A stretch of DNA of 44,878 bases from Coriobacteriia bacterium (GCA_025361885.1 JANYJF010000057.1:1-44878); one strand, 5' to 3'. Counted from the first letter of the stretch, positions 1 to 11,257 are shown. Made by a program: numbers and translations. Notes: generated by a model from the sequence alone, not told the origin.

Positions 1-105
1 GAGATGGTACGCTCGGACGGTAAGGGATACGAACCACCGGCGGGGCACCTGATGCCGTTCTCCACGCGCCAGCCGTTCCGCGGGATGTTCGATCCCATGA
101 ACTGA
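1..105 (+). CDS. C-terminal end of an unidentified protein truncated by the window edge
   Basis: Frame 1 reads EMVRSDGKGYEPPAGHLMPFSTRQPFRGMFDPMN then TGA at 103-105; too short to assign. Confidence 0.4.
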   Translation, partial: EMVRSDGKGYEPPAGHLMPFSTRQPFRGMFDPMN

Positions 106-404
106 GAGTAGACCCCCCCAAATCCTTACGCGCTCGTCCGGCACGCTCTTGCGTCCTATGCGACGGTGAGCGCATCATCAAGTTCGGAAGTGACGCTGTT
201 GATGCGGAGCAGCCGGGGACACGCTTGACGACCCAGGGCCTGTGGCTGAACTCAAGTTCGCCGCGTCCGCGACACCGAGTAAGGGGGGGGCCGGCGACGC
301 GTTGCCGTGAAGACAGTAATCACACTGACAGTCAGGCACTGTCAAAGCGGAAGACCCCGTCATTGCGCCGCTGGACTTGAGCGGCGAATCAACTAGGAGG
401 ATCA

Positions 405-1226
405 ATGTCCGAAAGAAGAGCTTCATGGTCGTCCCGCTTGTTGAGTTCGATGATTGCGATAGCGATCGCTGCGATGGTCGTCCCCTTAGGTCCCGCGCAA
501 GCACTGGCGGTGCCCGCGCTGTTCGTCCTCAACGCGTCCCCGACCTCCGTCAAGGTCCTCAAGGGCACGCTGCTCGCAGCCGCCCCGACCGCTGCTCCCG
601 CGGCTGCCTCCAACGTCGGCGTCACGCTGACCAACAGCTCCGGCTCGACAAGGACCGTCAAGGTCGTCGTCGCCGCCAACGCTGAGGCCAAGGCCCACGT
701 GCAGGCATGGTTCAAGGACTCAGCGGGCAACTGGTACAACTCGGTGGTCGACGGCTTCGGCCCGCCCGCCGGCTTCACGGTCCCCAACGGCTACAGCGCC
801 ACGACCGACTTCTATGTCATTGCTGACAAGGTCGGGACCTACTCGACGACGCTGACCCTCGAAGACGCCACGACCAACGAGGTGCTCGCCACGACTTCGA
901 TCGTGTGCGTCGCAGGCGAGTTCGTCTATACACCCATGTCCGTGTACCGCTTCTACAACTTCAAGGCCGGTGTGCACTTCTACACCGCGAGCGAGTCGGA
1001 GATGTGGAACGTGCGCAACACCCTCGGCACCGTGTATCGCTTCGAGGGACCGTCCTACGCGATCAACACCGCCAACCCGACCAACACGCTGCCGGTCTAC
1101 CGGTTCTACAACATCAAGAAGCGTGCCCACTTCTACACATCCTCTGAGAGTGAGAAGCAGAATGTCATCGACACCCTGGGCGGCGTCTACCGCTTCGAGG
1201 GAATCAGCTACTACGTGGGCAACTAG
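405..1226 (+). CDS. Secreted protein with two C-terminal DUF5648-like YRFYN...HFYTASESE repeats
   Basis: AGGAGG upstream of ATG 405; N-terminal signal-like hydrophobic segment ending PAQALA; two repeats VYRFYNFKAGVHFYTASESE...VYRFEG and VYRFYNIKKRAHFYTSSESE...VYRFEG. Confidence 0.8.
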   Translation: MSERRASWSSRLLSSMIAIAIAAMVVPLGPAQALAVPALFVLNASPTSVKVLKGTLLAAAPTAAPAAASNVGVTLTNSSGSTRTVKVVVAANAEAKAHVQAWFKDSAGNWYNSVVDGFGPPAGFTVPNGYSATTDFYVIADKVGTYSTTLTLEDATTNEVLATTSIVCVAGEFVYTPMSVYRFYNFKAGVHFYTASESEMWNVRNTLGTVYRFEGPSYAINTANPTNTLPVYRFYNIKKRAHFYTSSESEKQNVIDTLGGVYRFEGISYYVGN

Positions 1227-1252
1227 CCCTCACGAGAACTGTTGACGCGTGA

Positions 1253-1294
1253 ACGAGGGACTCGCAGGGCGGAGACGTCAGGCGGGTCCCTCGT
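1253..1294 (+). terminator. Possible hairpin terminator after the DUF5648-like gene
   Basis: ACGAGGGAC / GTCCCTCGT 9-bp perfect arms separated by 24 nt; weak downstream T content. Confidence 0.4.
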
Positions 1295-1684
1295 GTTGTG
1301 CGGGCACTTCATGAGGAAGCCTGCGCCGCTCCATAGCTGAGCATCGGCGTGCTATTCGCGTGCCTTGTGTCCGGGAAACGCCATGAACCCGCCCGCAAAC
1401 CGCTGGGATGCGGCAGGGAGATTCGGCACGAGACACAGCCCCTGATCTGCGGCGATGCGACACTCAGCGAGCACGAGGGGTGGCCCGACCCCCGATCAGA
1501 TTGTCGCTGCAGATGCTCGAGCAGTGGAATCAAGAAGCCGCCGCGCCAGCCGCGGCATCCACGTAATCGAGCCAACGTGGAACTCTGGGCGCTTCGGCAT
1601 CGATTCCGCCGGGTTGATAGCGGGTACGCACCCGCCAGGCGGGGTCGACGACACTGGCTCCCGCCAAACATCAAGGAGGCCACC

Positions 1685-3793
1685 ATGGCTGCACGCAGGA
1701 GGGACCAGCCCGCTGTCGGCAAGAGGAGGGTACCGGTCAAGGACGAGCCCGGGATCAGGGGTAACGCCGGTGAGCTGCATCAGCAAGCCGGGGGCAAGCA
1801 CCCGGCTCTCACTACCAACCAAGGCCTGCAGATCTCGGACGACCAGAACTCGCTGCACGCCGGCGAACATGGTCCGACATTGCTCGAGGACTTTGTCCTC
1901 AGAGAAAAGATCATGCACTTCGATCATGAGCGTATCCCGGAACGCATCGTGCACGCGCGTGGCACCGGTGTTCACGGATACTTCGAACTGACGGGATCGC
2001 TGAGCAAGGCCACGACGGCGAAGATCTTCACTGAGGTCGGCGTCAAGACCCCCGTCTTTTGCCGCTTCTCGACCGTGGCTGGGGGAGCCGGGTCCGTGGA
2101 CACCCCCCGCGACGTGCGCGGCTTTGCCGTGAAGTTCTATACCGGGGAAGGCAACTTCGACATCGTCGGCAACAACATCCCCGTCTTCTTCATCCAAGAC
2201 GCGATCAAGTTCCCCGACTTCGTCCACGCCGTGAAGATGGAGCCTGACCGCGGGTTCCCGCAGGCTGGAAGCGCTCACGATACGTTCTGGGACTTCGTGT
2301 CGCACACCCCCGAATCGATGCACGCCGTCATGTGGGCGATGTCGGACCGCGCCATCCCACGTTCGCTTCGGATGATCGAAGGGTTCGGCGTCCACACCTT
2401 CCGGCTGATCGATCACTTGGGTCATAGCACCTTCGTGAAGTTCCACTGGCGCCCCAAGCTCGGCCTGCAGTCGACCGTGTGGGATGAGACGGTCAAGCTC
2501 GCCGGTGCGGACCCTGACTTCCACCGGCGTGACATGTTCGAAGCCATCCAAGCCGGCGAGTATCCGGAATGGGAGTTCTCCGTGCAGTTGTTCACGCAGA
2601 AGCAGGCGGACAGCTTCCCCTTCGACCACCTCGACCCCACCAAGCTGATCCCGGAAGAGCTCGTGCCGCTCACCACCATCGGGCGCATGGTACTCGACCG
2701 CTGGCCCGACAACTTCTTCGCCGAGACCGAGCAGGTCGCCTTCTGCCCGGCCAACCTCGTACCGGGCATCGACTTCAGCAACGACCCGCTCCTGCAGGGT
2801 CGGCTCTTCTCGTACACCGACACGCAGTTGTCACGTCTCGGCGGGGTGAACTTCCACCAGATCCCCATCAATGCGCCCAAGTGTCCCGTGAACAACAACC
2901 AGCGTGACGGGCACATGCAGATGTCCGTTCCCCGCGGCCGGACCAACTACGAGCCGCAGTCACTCGAGCCGGACCGGCCCCTCGAGACACCCAACGGGTT
3001 CACCAGCGCGGCCCTGTCCATCGATCATGGCCTGAAGAGCCGCATCCGACCGGGCAGCTTCGCCGATCACTACAGCCAGCCGCGACAGTTCTTCCGCAGT
3101 CAGAACTCCGTCGAGCAATCCCATATCGCGGCGGCGTACGTGTTCGAGTTGTCCAAGCTGGAAACGCCGCACGTGCGTGATGCGGTGGTCGGACATCTGC
3201 GCAACATCGATCCCCGTCTGGCCAAGCGGGTGGCGGACGGCCTGTCGATGGGCAAGCTGCCCCCTGCGCCGAAGGCTGCCGCGCGCATCCTCGACCTGCC
3301 GGGATCGCCCGCCTTGGGGCTCATCGGCAAGATGAAGGACACGCTCAAGGGACGCTCTGTGGGCATTCTGATAGCGGAGGGATCCGACGCGGCCGCCATC
3401 GACTCGATCCGCCGGGCGGCACACGGCGCCGGCGCCACCGTCAAGCTCGTCGCGCCCAAGATCGGCGAGGTCGGGCTGGAAGGCGGCAAGTACGAGATCG
3501 TCGAACACCAGCTCGCGGGGACGCCGTCAGTCGTGTTCGACGCCGTAGCGGTGATCGTTTCCGGCGAAGGCGCGAAGCGGCTCGCCAAGGAGGGTGCGGC
3601 GATCGACTTCGTGCGCGACGCGTTCGGCCACCTCAAGGCGATCGGCGCTGATGAAGGTGGAAAGATGCTGCTCAAGGCGGCCGGCCTCAAACTCGACGCA
3701 GGAATCGTCGACGCCGCCGACCCCACGTCGTTCATCGAGGCGGCAAAGACCCGCCAGTGGGCACGTGAGCCCAAGGTGCGCTCGCTCCCGTAA
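1685..3793 (+). CDS. katE: Large-subunit (clade II, HPII-type) catalase with C-terminal DJ-1/PfpI-like domain
   Basis: [67 protein letters not shown]-terminal [17 protein letters not shown]. The supplied ORF starts at 1349, but ATG 1685 is preceded by AAGGAGG. Confidence 0.95.
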   Translation: MAARRRDQPAVGKRRVPVKDEPGIRGNAGELHQQAGGKHPALTTNQGLQISDDQNSLHAGEHGPTLLEDFVLREKIMHFDHERIPERIVHARGTGVHGYFELTGSLSKATTAKIFTEVGVKTPVFCRFSTVAGGAGSVDTPRDVRGFAVKFYTGEGNFDIVGNNIPVFFIQDAIKFPDFVHAVKMEPDRGFPQAGSAHDTFWDFVSHTPESMHAVMWAMSDRAIPRSLRMIEGFGVHTFRLIDHLGHSTFVKFHWRPKLGLQSTVWDETVKLAGADPDFHRRDMFEAIQAGEYPEWEFSVQLFTQKQADSFPFDHLDPTKLIPEELVPLTTIGRMVLDRWPDNFFAETEQVAFCPANLVPGIDFSNDPLLQGRLFSYTDTQLSRLGGVNFHQIPINAPKCPVNNNQRDGHMQMSVPRGRTNYEPQSLEPDRPLETPNGFTSAALSIDHGLKSRIRPGSFADHYSQPRQFFRSQNSVEQSHIAAAYVFELSKLETPHVRDAVVGHLRNIDPRLAKRVADGLSMGKLPPAPKAAARILDLPGSPALGLIGKMKDTLKGRSVGILIAEGSDAAAIDSIRRAAHGAGATVKLVAPKIGEVGLEGGKYEIVEHQLAGTPSVVFDAVAVIVSGEGAKRLAKEGAAIDFVRDAFGHLKAIGADEGGKMLLKAAGLKLDAGIVDAADPTSFIEAAKTRQWAREPKVRSLP

Positions 3794-4012
3794 GCGTCAC
3801 TTCTGTTGACTGCGATGCTCCGTCATCCGTTTCGGGAGGGCGGGGCGTCGCTCGTTCACACAGGGCGATGAGTACGGTCGCCGGCGGGCCTCGGCACGAT
3901 CACGGCCTGAAGCGGGCTCGGGCGGACGGTGGCCTCGGCCCCGTGGTGAGCCCCCAATCCGCTAGAATGGTCGCCAGCCGAACGCCGATCCCGATCGCAC
4001 GGAGGCCTCCCA

Positions 4013-6550
4013 GTGACCAGCAAGTACGATCCCCACGCCATCGAGACCAAGTGGCAGGACGCCTGGGACGCCGAGGGACTCTACTCGGTGGTCGAGGACG
4101 CCGCAAAGCCCAAGAAGTTCGTCCTCGAGATGTTCCCGTACCCTTCGGGCGACATCCACATGGGACACGTCCGCAACTACACGATCGGCGACGTCGTCGC
4201 GCGCGCGGCCACGATGCGCGGCTTCAACGTGCTGCACCCGATCGGCTGGGACGCGTTCGGTCTGCCTGCTGAGAACGCGGCGATCAAGAGTGGGACGCAT
4301 CCCGCGACGTGGACCTACGCCAACATCGAGAAGCAGGCCGCTTCCTTCCGTCGCATGGGTTTCTCGTACGACCCCGACCGCATGATCAAGACCTGCGACG
4401 TCGACTACTACCGCTGGGGCCAGTGGATCTTCCTGAAGATGTGGGAGCGCGACCTCGTCGAGCGCAAGTCCTCGCCCGTGAACTGGTGCCCGAGCTGCAA
4501 GACGGTGCTGGCCAACGAGCAGGTCATAGGCGAAGGCGTGTGCTGGCGCTGCAAGTCCCGGGTCGAGAAGCGCGAGCTGGAGCAGTGGTTCCTCAAGATC
4601 ACCGACTACGCCGACGAGCTGCTCGACGACCTGGAGGGGCTCACCGGCTGGCCCGATCGGGTCAAGGCCATGCAGGCCAACTGGATCGGCCGCAGCCACG
4701 GTGCCGAGGTGGAGTTCGCTCTCTGCGACGATTCTGGCGAGGAGTGCGACGAGCGCATCACGGTGTTCACGACGCGTCCCGACACGCTCTTCGGCTGCAG
4801 CTTCTTCCTGCTCGCGCCGGAGCACCCGCTCGTGCGCACGATCGTGGCTGGGACGGAGTACGAGACCGACGTCATGCGAGTCGTCGACATCACATCCAGG
4901 GAGACCGCCGTCGACCGCTCGAGTGGCGAGACCCCGAAGGTCGGCGCGTTCACCGGCCGCCACGTGGTCAACCCGGTCAACGGCCAGAAGGTGCCGGTAT
5001 GGGTCGCGAACTACGTGCTCATGGACTACGGGACGGGTGCGGTCATGGCCGTGCCCTCCGGCGACCAGCGCGACTTCGAATTCGCGAGGAAGTACGGCCT
5101 GCCGGTGCCGCCGGTGGTCATCGCGGACGACGACCCGGCTCTCGCGGAGCTCGCGGGCGTGCAGGAGCTGCTGAGCGAGGACGTGTCGTGGGACGAGGCA
5201 TACGCCGGCCCCGGCGTCATGGTCCAGTCGGGCGAGTTCACCGGGCTTCGCGGCGGCAAGGACTCCGAAGGCATGAACGCGGTCACGCGTTGGCTCGAGG
5301 AGCGCGGCCTCGGTCGCTTCGCCGTGAACTACCGGCTGCGCGACTGGCTCATCTCGCGGCAGCGGTACTGGGGCAACCCCATCCCGGCGATCCACTGTCC
5401 GACGTGCGGGCTCGTGCCCGTGCCCTTCGACCAGCTGCCGGTCGTGCTCCCGATGGACGTCGACATCACGAAGGGCGAGACGCTCGCCGACCACCCGGAG
5501 TTCTACGAGACGATATGTCCGAGATGCGGCGGTCCCGCCAAGCGCGAGACCGACACGATGGACACGTTCACGTGCTCGTCGTGGTACTACCTGCGCTACT
5601 GCGACGCCCGCAACGACCAGGCCGCCTTCTCGCGTGAGAACGCCGACTACTGGATGCCGGTGGACCAGTACATCGGCGGCATCGAGCACGCGATCCTGCA
5701 CCTGCTGTACTCGCGTTTCTTCACGAAGGTCCTGCGCGACCTGGGGCTGCTCGGCTTCGACGAGCCGTTCACCAACCTGCTGACCCAGGGGATGGTCAAG
5801 CTCGACGGCGCCACGATGTCCAAGTCGAAGGGCAACGTGGTGGCACCCGAGGACATGATCGCGAAGTACGGCGCCGACACGCTGCGCGCCTACATCCTGT
5901 TCATGGCGCCGCCGGACAAGGACCTCGACTGGAGCTACGACGGCCTCGAGGGCATGTGGCGGTTCATGTCGCGCGCCTGGCGGCTCGTCGATGAGATCGC
6001 CGGGGAGACCGCGGGCGGCTGCGGCGTGGCGGCTGCGGGCGGTCCGGGCGAGAAGGCGCTGCGCGCGGCGACGCACCGCTCCATCGGTCGCGTGACCGAG
6101 GACGTCGAGCGCTTCCAGTTCAACACCGCCATCTCCGCCATCATGGAGCTCGTGAACGCCGCGATGGACTACCGCCGCGACACGGCCCCGGGGATGCGCG
6201 ACCTGGCCCTGCTGCGCGAGGTGGCCGAGGCGGTGACGCAGCTGCTGTCGCCCATCGCCCCGCATATGGGCGAGGAGCTGTGGCGCGTGGTGCTCGGGCA
6301 CCACGGCTCCGTCCACCGCTCCGAGTGGCCGGCGTTCGACCCTTCGGCCGTGGTGATGGACGAAGTCGAGATCCCGGTGCAGGTCAACGGGAAGGTCCGC
6401 GACCGGCTGGTCGTCCCGACCGACATCGACGATGAGTCGCTCAAGGCGCTCGCGGTGGCGGCGCCCAACGTGGTGGCGCATCTGGCCGGGCTGACCGTGC
6501 GCAAGGTCGTCGTGGTGCCAGGCAAGCTCGTGAGCGTGGTCGCTGGGTAG
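4013..6550 (+). CDS. leuS: Leucyl-tRNA synthetase
   Basis: [31 protein letters not shown]-like [15 protein letters not shown], LeuRS editing and tRNA-binding regions; GTG start. Confidence 0.97.
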   Translation: MTSKYDPHAIETKWQDAWDAEGLYSVVEDAAKPKKFVLEMFPYPSGDIHMGHVRNYTIGDVVARAATMRGFNVLHPIGWDAFGLPAENAAIKSGTHPATWTYANIEKQAASFRRMGFSYDPDRMIKTCDVDYYRWGQWIFLKMWERDLVERKSSPVNWCPSCKTVLANEQVIGEGVCWRCKSRVEKRELEQWFLKITDYADELLDDLEGLTGWPDRVKAMQANWIGRSHGAEVEFALCDDSGEECDERITVFTTRPDTLFGCSFFLLAPEHPLVRTIVAGTEYETDVMRVVDITSRETAVDRSSGETPKVGAFTGRHVVNPVNGQKVPVWVANYVLMDYGTGAVMAVPSGDQRDFEFARKYGLPVPPVVIADDDPALAELAGVQELLSEDVSWDEAYAGPGVMVQSGEFTGLRGGKDSEGMNAVTRWLEERGLGRFAVNYRLRDWLISRQRYWGNPIPAIHCPTCGLVPVPFDQLPVVLPMDVDITKGETLADHPEFYETICPRCGGPAKRETDTMDTFTCSSWYYLRYCDARNDQAAFSRENADYWMPVDQYIGGIEHAILHLLYSRFFTKVLRDLGLLGFDEPFTNLLTQGMVKLDGATMSKSKGNVVAPEDMIAKYGADTLRAYILFMAPPDKDLDWSYDGLEGMWRFMSRAWRLVDEIAGETAGGCGVAAAGGPGEKALRAATHRSIGRVTEDVERFQFNTAISAIMELVNAAMDYRRDTAPGMRDLALLREVAEAVTQLLSPIAPHMGEELWRVVLGHHGSVHRSEWPAFDPSAVVMDEVEIPVQVNGKVRDRLVVPTDIDDESLKALAVAAPNVVAHLAGLTVRKVVVVPGKLVSVVAG

Positions 6551-6684
6551 ACGCGAGCTGCCTCGGCTGCGCGGTGCGCTCTCGATATGTGCCGCGCGGC
6601 TTGCCCCGGATGGCGATGGCGGGCCGGAACCGGTAAGGACCCGGTCGGAGCGGTGCCCTAAGATCGAGCAGAACCGCAGTCGGC

Positions 6685-6714
6685 GCCCCCTTCGCCCCGG
6701 ATGGCGAAGGGGGC
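6685..6714 (+). promoter_or_regulatory. Perfect 12-bp hairpin spanning the comEA start region
   Basis: GCCCCCTTCGCC-CCGGAT-GGCGAAGGGGGC; the 3' arm contains AAGGGGG 5 nt before GTG 6719. Confidence 0.7.
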
Positions 6715-6718
6715 GTCC

Positions 6719-7450
6719 GTGCGTCCGGAGATACGAGACTGGCTCGAGGAGATCGCCTGCAGGGCGGGGCTGTCGGGATTGCCGAAACCCGGCGTCCTGG
6801 CGGCGGTGGCGGTGTGCGTGGTTCTGCTGGGCTTCGGGGCGTGGCGGTGGTTGGGCGGGCCGACTGGGGCGCAGCCGGTCGGTGGCGCAGGCTCGCGGAC
6901 GAGCACGGCCAAGGCGGGTGGTACGGGGGCTGACGGCGGTTCGGGGCCTGACGGCGCCGGCGGCGGCTCGGTGGCGGCCACGGAGTCCGCGCGCGTCACG
7001 GTACATGTGGTCGGCGCGGTGCGGATGCCCGGCGTCTACACGGTGCGCAAGGGCTCCCGGGCGGCGGATGCCATCACGGCCGCTGGCGGGCTGCTCGCTA
7101 ACGCCGCGCCGGCTGCTCTCAATCTCGCCCGCGTCGTCGAGGATGGCGAGCAGGTGATCGTGCCGACGGCGGACGAAGCGGCGGCGGGGTCGGCGGGTGG
7201 GGGCGGAGCGGGCGCGAGCGGAGGAGCGGCAGGCGGCGCCTCGCCATCAGCCGGCGGCAAGGTGAACCTCAACACGGCGACGGCCGCCCAGCTCGATGCA
7301 CTGCCCGGCGTGGGCCCGTCGACGGCTGCGAAGATCGTGGCCGACCGCGAGAAGAACGGACCGTTCCGCTCGGCCGACGACCTGATGCGTGTCACGGGTA
7401 TCGGCGCGAAGAAGTTCGACTCGCTCAAAGATCTGATATCGGTGCGGTGA
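6719..7450 (+). CDS. comEA: ComEA-type competence protein (SLBB plus helix-hairpin-helix DNA binding)
   Basis: VHVVGAVRMPGVYTVRKGSRAADAITAAGG (SLBB) and VNLNTATAAQLDALPGVGPSTAAKIVADREKNGPF (HhH). Supplied ORF starts at ATG 6701, inside the hairpin loop; GTG 6719 has a better-placed Shine-Dalgarno. Confidence 0.92.
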   Translation: MRPEIRDWLEEIACRAGLSGLPKPGVLAAVAVCVVLLGFGAWRWLGGPTGAQPVGGAGSRTSTAKAGGTGADGGSGPDGAGGGSVAATESARVTVHVVGAVRMPGVYTVRKGSRAADAITAAGGLLANAAPAALNLARVVEDGEQVIVPTADEAAAGSAGGGGAGASGGAAGGASPSAGGKVNLNTATAAQLDALPGVGPSTAAKIVADREKNGPFRSADDLMRVTGIGAKKFDSLKDLISVR

Positions 7451-7453
7451 GGC

Positions 7454-10036
7454 GTGGCGCCGTCACATCCTACACGTCCTTCGATACCGCCGCTGGCGTG
7501 GTGCGCGGCGGGGCTGTGGTGCGGCGCCCTGCTCGCGGAGGAGCTGTCGTGGGGTTCGTACGCCTCAGGAGCGTGGCCGGGGTGGGTGTGGTGCGCGGTC
7601 GCGGTCTTGGGCGCCGCCGCGACCGGCGCTGTAGCCCTGCGTGACCGCTGGAGTGCTGCCCGCATGGTGTGTCTTCTGCTCGCCGCCTGCGCCGCGGGGA
7701 CGGCTTTGGGCGGCATGTATTGGATCCGGTGGCGCACGGACGCCTCCGTGCTCGCTGCCTCGAAGCCGGCCGAGTGGACCGGGGTCGTGGTCGAGGATCC
7801 CTCCGCGGGGATGAGCGGGCTGCGGGTCGCGGTCCGGCTGGACGGGGGAGGAGACGGCGCAACCAGGGGTGGCGTCGGGGCGCTGGTGTCGCTGCGATGG
7901 CCGAAGGATGCTTGCGAGCCGGCGTTCGGGATGCGCGTGGTGTTCAAGTCGCGGTTCGCGGCGGTGGATCCGGCAAAGCCTGGTGCGCGGGATGCCGAGC
8001 GCGCGGGGGAGTGCGCGAACGGCAGCGTATGGGCTGTGACGTCGCGGGAGTGGCCGGGCGGTCCGGCCGCATCGATCGCCAGGTGGCGCGCGCAGCTCGG
8101 CACTCGTTTGGGGCGGATCCGGGGCCCGGGAGCGGACCTTCTGGTCTCGACGCTGCTCGGCGATCGGCGGCGGATCGCGGGGACGCCCGCGGAGGACGCG
8201 CTGCGGGCGGCGGGAGCGGGTCACCTGGTGGCCGCGTCCGGGCTGCATCTGGGCCTGGCCTGCCTCCTCGCGGCGTGGGTCGTGCGGGTGGCGGGGGCGG
8301 ATCGGCGGACGCAGGCCATGGCGGCGCTCGTCGTCGGGTCGGTCTTCGCCCTTGCGACGGGACTGCGGGTGGCTGTGCTGCGCGCTCTACTGCTGGTCGT
8401 CGCCGGATGGTTGGCCCACCTGCTGGGCCGAAGGCGCGACGCGCTCGCGGGGCTCGCCGCGGCGGCTGTCGTGCTCGTAGGACTGGAGCCGCGCGCCGTG
8501 TTCGAGGTGGGACTGCAGCTTGGCGTCATGGCGGTCGCCAGTGTGGTGGTGTTCGGGCCGCTCGCGGGCAGGTGGCTGACCGCGGCCCTGCCGGACGGCC
8601 TGCGACGGGTCGGGGATGGGCTGGGCAGTCTGCTCAGTCTGCAGCTCGGGACCCTGCCGCTCGCGGCAGGGATCTTCGGGATGATCTCGACCGCGGGCGT
8701 GGTCACACTCGTGGCGGTCGTGCCGCTCGTGCAGGCGGCGCTCGCGGGGGGCGTCTCCGGTGCAGTCCTCGCGACGTTGTGGCCGGCCGCGGCCGACGTG
8801 CTGCTCGGGGGAGCATGTGCCGCGACCTCGATGGCCGTGCGAGTGGCAACCGCTATCGCGGCGCTGCCCGGCGCCGCCTTTCCGGTGGACGCGCTTCCCG
8901 TGTGGGCTGTCGTCGCTTGGGCGGCCGGGATGGTGGTCGCGTGGGTGCGGTGGCCGCAGCCCCAGCGGCGCTGGCGCGTGCGACTGGCTGCGGGGTTCGC
9001 GACGGCGTGCCTGATGTTGGTCGTCTTGGGGCCGCCGCTGCGGCCGGGGAGCGCGATCGTCGTGCTGGATGTCGGGCAGGGAGACTCGATCCTGGTGCGC
9101 GACGGCGAGGCGGCCATGCTCATCGACACGGGGCCGGACGCCAAGACCATGCGCCGCGCGCTCGCCCGGGCGGGGATCCGCGACCTGTCCTGCGTGGTTC
9201 TGACACACGCGCACGCCGACCACACCGGGGGGCTGAAGGGGCTTGTCGGGGTGGCGCGAGTGGGCTGGATCGGCGGCCCCGACCTCTCTGACGCCGCGCC
9301 TCTGAAGGATGCGCGCGCGACCGCCGATTCCCTCGCACGCGACGGGTGGACCCCGCTGCACGCCGGGATGGAGTGGCAGCTGGGCGCGTCGCACGTGCGC
9401 GTTCTGTGGCCACCAGCGCAAGCGTCGAAGGACCTGGAGACGAACGACACGAGCGTCATCCTTGCCGTCGAGCGCGATGGATGTTCGGCACTGCTCCTTG
9501 GCGATGCCGAGCAGCGCGCGCAGCTCGGGGCGCTGGAGAAGGGCGGCGCCGCCGCCACGGGTCCGTTCCAGGTGATGAAGGCCGCCCATCACGGGAGCGT
9601 CAACGGTGTCCTACCGCAGACCCTGGCGAAGTGGCGTCCCAGCGAGGCGCTGATCAGCGTGGGCGGTGGCAACCGCTTCGGGCACCCGCACGCCGCGGCC
9701 ATGCGCGTGCTCGCGGACGCGAACGTCCGGGCGTGGCGCACGGACCTCCAGGGTGACATCACGGTCGACACGGGAGCAGGCGGGTGGCGGGTCTCGTCGG
9801 CCCGCGTGGCGGCGGCCACGTCGCTGGGCGAGCCCGGACGACGCGCCGTCGCGCCCGTGTCGTATGCGACAATGGACGCCACCCGGTGCACGAGCGCGCG
9901 AGCCGCGCCGGGACTCTTCCCCGACCCGCGCGCGGAGCGTCATGGCAGTCAACGACCTGGCGGACCTCAAGCCCGTCTATCTCATACACGGCACCGAGGA
10001 GCTCTTGCTGGAGCGCGCGGTCCGCCGCTTGCGTGA
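7454..10036 (+). CDS. comEC: ComEC/Rec2 DNA internalization channel protein
   Basis: Competence domain (LVAASGLHLGL), C-terminal metallo-beta-lactamase-like domain (LDVGQGDSILVRDGEAAMLIDTG, THAHADHTGG, AAHHGS). The open frame runs 95 bp into holA. Confidence 0.9.
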   Translation: MAPSHPTRPSIPPLAWCAAGLWCGALLAEELSWGSYASGAWPGWVWCAVAVLGAAATGAVALRDRWSAARMVCLLLAACAAGTALGGMYWIRWRTDASVLAASKPAEWTGVVVEDPSAGMSGLRVAVRLDGGGDGATRGGVGALVSLRWPKDACEPAFGMRVVFKSRFAAVDPAKPGARDAERAGECANGSVWAVTSREWPGGPAASIARWRAQLGTRLGRIRGPGADLLVSTLLGDRRRIAGTPAEDALRAAGAGHLVAASGLHLGLACLLAAWVVRVAGADRRTQAMAALVVGSVFALATGLRVAVLRALLLVVAGWLAHLLGRRRDALAGLAAAAVVLVGLEPRAVFEVGLQLGVMAVASVVVFGPLAGRWLTAALPDGLRRVGDGLGSLLSLQLGTLPLAAGIFGMISTAGVVTLVAVVPLVQAALAGGVSGAVLATLWPAAADVLLGGACAATSMAVRVATAIAALPGAAFPVDALPVWAVVAWAAGMVVAWVRWPQPQRRWRVRLAAGFATACLMLVVLGPPLRPGSAIVVLDVGQGDSILVRDGEAAMLIDTGPDAKTMRRALARAGIRDLSCVVLTHAHADHTGGLKGLVGVARVGWIGGPDLSDAAPLKDARATADSLARDGWTPLHAGMEWQLGASHVRVLWPPAQASKDLETNDTSVILAVERDGCSALLLGDAEQRAQLGALEKGGAAATGPFQVMKAAHHGSVNGVLPQTLAKWRPSEALISVGGGNRFGHPHAAAMRVLADANVRAWRTDLQGDITVDTGAGGWRVSSARVAAATSLGEPGRRAVAPVSYATMDATRCTSARAAPGLFPDPRAERHGSQRPGGPQARLSHTRHRGALAGARGPPLA

Positions 10037-10925
10037 CCGGTTGGCGAAAGTCGCCGACCTCGACTTCAACCTGGATACGTTCGACACCGAGACAGGTGCG
10101 AACGCCGACGACGTTCTGGGCGCCGCCAACACGATGCCCTTCATGTCCGAGCGGCGACTCGTGGTGCTGCGTCACGCCGAGAAGCTGCCCGCCGCCGAAC
10201 TGGGCGCGCTGGCGGACTACGCGAAGGACCCGGCACCGTACACGTGCCTCGTGCTGACCGCGGAGAAGCTCGCGAAGAACACGCGGCTGTACAAGGCCGT
10301 CGCTGCACTGGGGGGCGTCGCCGAGTACGCGGCTCCCAAGCGCAACGAGTACCCGGGCGAAGTGGCCCGGATGTTCCGCGACAAGGGGCATGCGGTGTCC
10401 GCCGCTGCCGCCGAGGCGCTCGTGGCCGCTGTCGGCCGCGATCTGCGCAGGCTCGACAGCGAGGCGGACAAGGTCGTCGCGTACGTGGGCGACGGCTGTG
10501 AGGTCACGGCCAAGGATGTCGAGGAAGTCGTTTCCTCCGCCGCGCCGGTGTCCGTGTTCGACTACCTCGACGCCCTCGGGTCGCGCGATTGTCGGGGCGC
10601 GCTGCGGCTGCTCGCTCGTCTGGTCGAGTCGGGGGAGTCGGTGCACGGGACCCATGCCATGTCGGTGCGCCACGTTCGCACGCTCATCGGCGTCAAGGCG
10701 ATGATGGACCGGCGCGCGCCCGTCGCCCAGATAGCGCCCGCGGTCGGGATGGCGCCGTGGCAGGTGGAGAAGGCGGCGCGTCAGGCCCGCTCGTTCACCG
10801 CCGAGGAGCTCACGCGAGCGCTGCGTGCCGCCGCCAAGGCGGAGGGGGAAATGAAGACGAGCCCGGTGGATACCAGGCTCGTCCTCGAGCGGTGGGTCGC
10901 CGGTGTGTGCCGGCGGGAGCGCTAA
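9942..10925 (+). CDS. holA: DNA polymerase III delta subunit
   Basis: [32 protein letters not shown]... HolA-like N-terminus; ATG 9942 is internal to the longer ORF 9666..10925. Confidence 0.9.
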   Translation: MAVNDLADLKPVYLIHGTEELLLERAVRRLRDRLAKVADLDFNLDTFDTETGANADDVLGAANTMPFMSERRLVVLRHAEKLPAAELGALADYAKDPAPYTCLVLTAEKLAKNTRLYKAVAALGGVAEYAAPKRNEYPGEVARMFRDKGHAVSAAAAEALVAAVGRDLRRLDSEADKVVAYVGDGCEVTAKDVEEVVSSAAPVSVFDYLDALGSRDCRGALRLLARLVESGESVHGTHAMSVRHVRTLIGVKAMMDRRAPVAQIAPAVGMAPWQVEKAARQARSFTAEELTRALRAAAKAEGEMKTSPVDTRLVLERWVAGVCRRER

Positions 10926-11188
10926 CCCTCGAGCTTCGCGACCTTCTTGACCACGCCGGACTTGCGGTTCGCGGCCTGGTTCGCGTGGATGACACCCTTG
11001 CTGGCGGCCTTGTCCAGCGCACGGGTCGCGACCAGGGCGGCCTCGGTCGCCGCGGTCTTGTCGCCGGCGTCTACTGCCTTGTCGACCTTCTTGAGTGCGG
11101 TCTTCACGGACGACTTGACCGCCTTGTTGCGCTCAGCGGCCTTGGCGTTGGTGAGGATGCGCTTCTTCTGGCTCTTTATGTTCGCCAA
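10922..11188 (-). CDS. rpsT: Ribosomal protein S20
   Basis: (L/M)[34 protein letters not shown]...; TTG start at 11188 matches the canonical S20 N-terminus. Confidence 0.95.
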   Translation of the reverse strand: MANIKSQKKRILTNAKAAERNKAVKSSVKTALKKVDKAVDAGDKTAATEAALVATRALDKAASKGVIHANQAANRKSGVVKKVAKLEG

Positions 11189-11257
11189 CTGATCCAGATC
11201 CTTCCGATGCGTTGATGGTGCCCGTTCGCGCACAGGGGTGTACGGACGAACCCGCAG

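Noticed and set aside
1349-1684. 112-codon N-terminal extension of katE
   Set aside because: Low-quality composition and no support; ATG 1685 has a strong AAGGAGG and an expected catalase N-terminus.
3962-7006. 1014-aa minus-strand ORF opposite leuS
   Set aside because: Shadow ORF produced by GC-rich codon bias; composition (R/H/V/D-rich, no domains) and the clear LeuRS on the plus strand argue against it.
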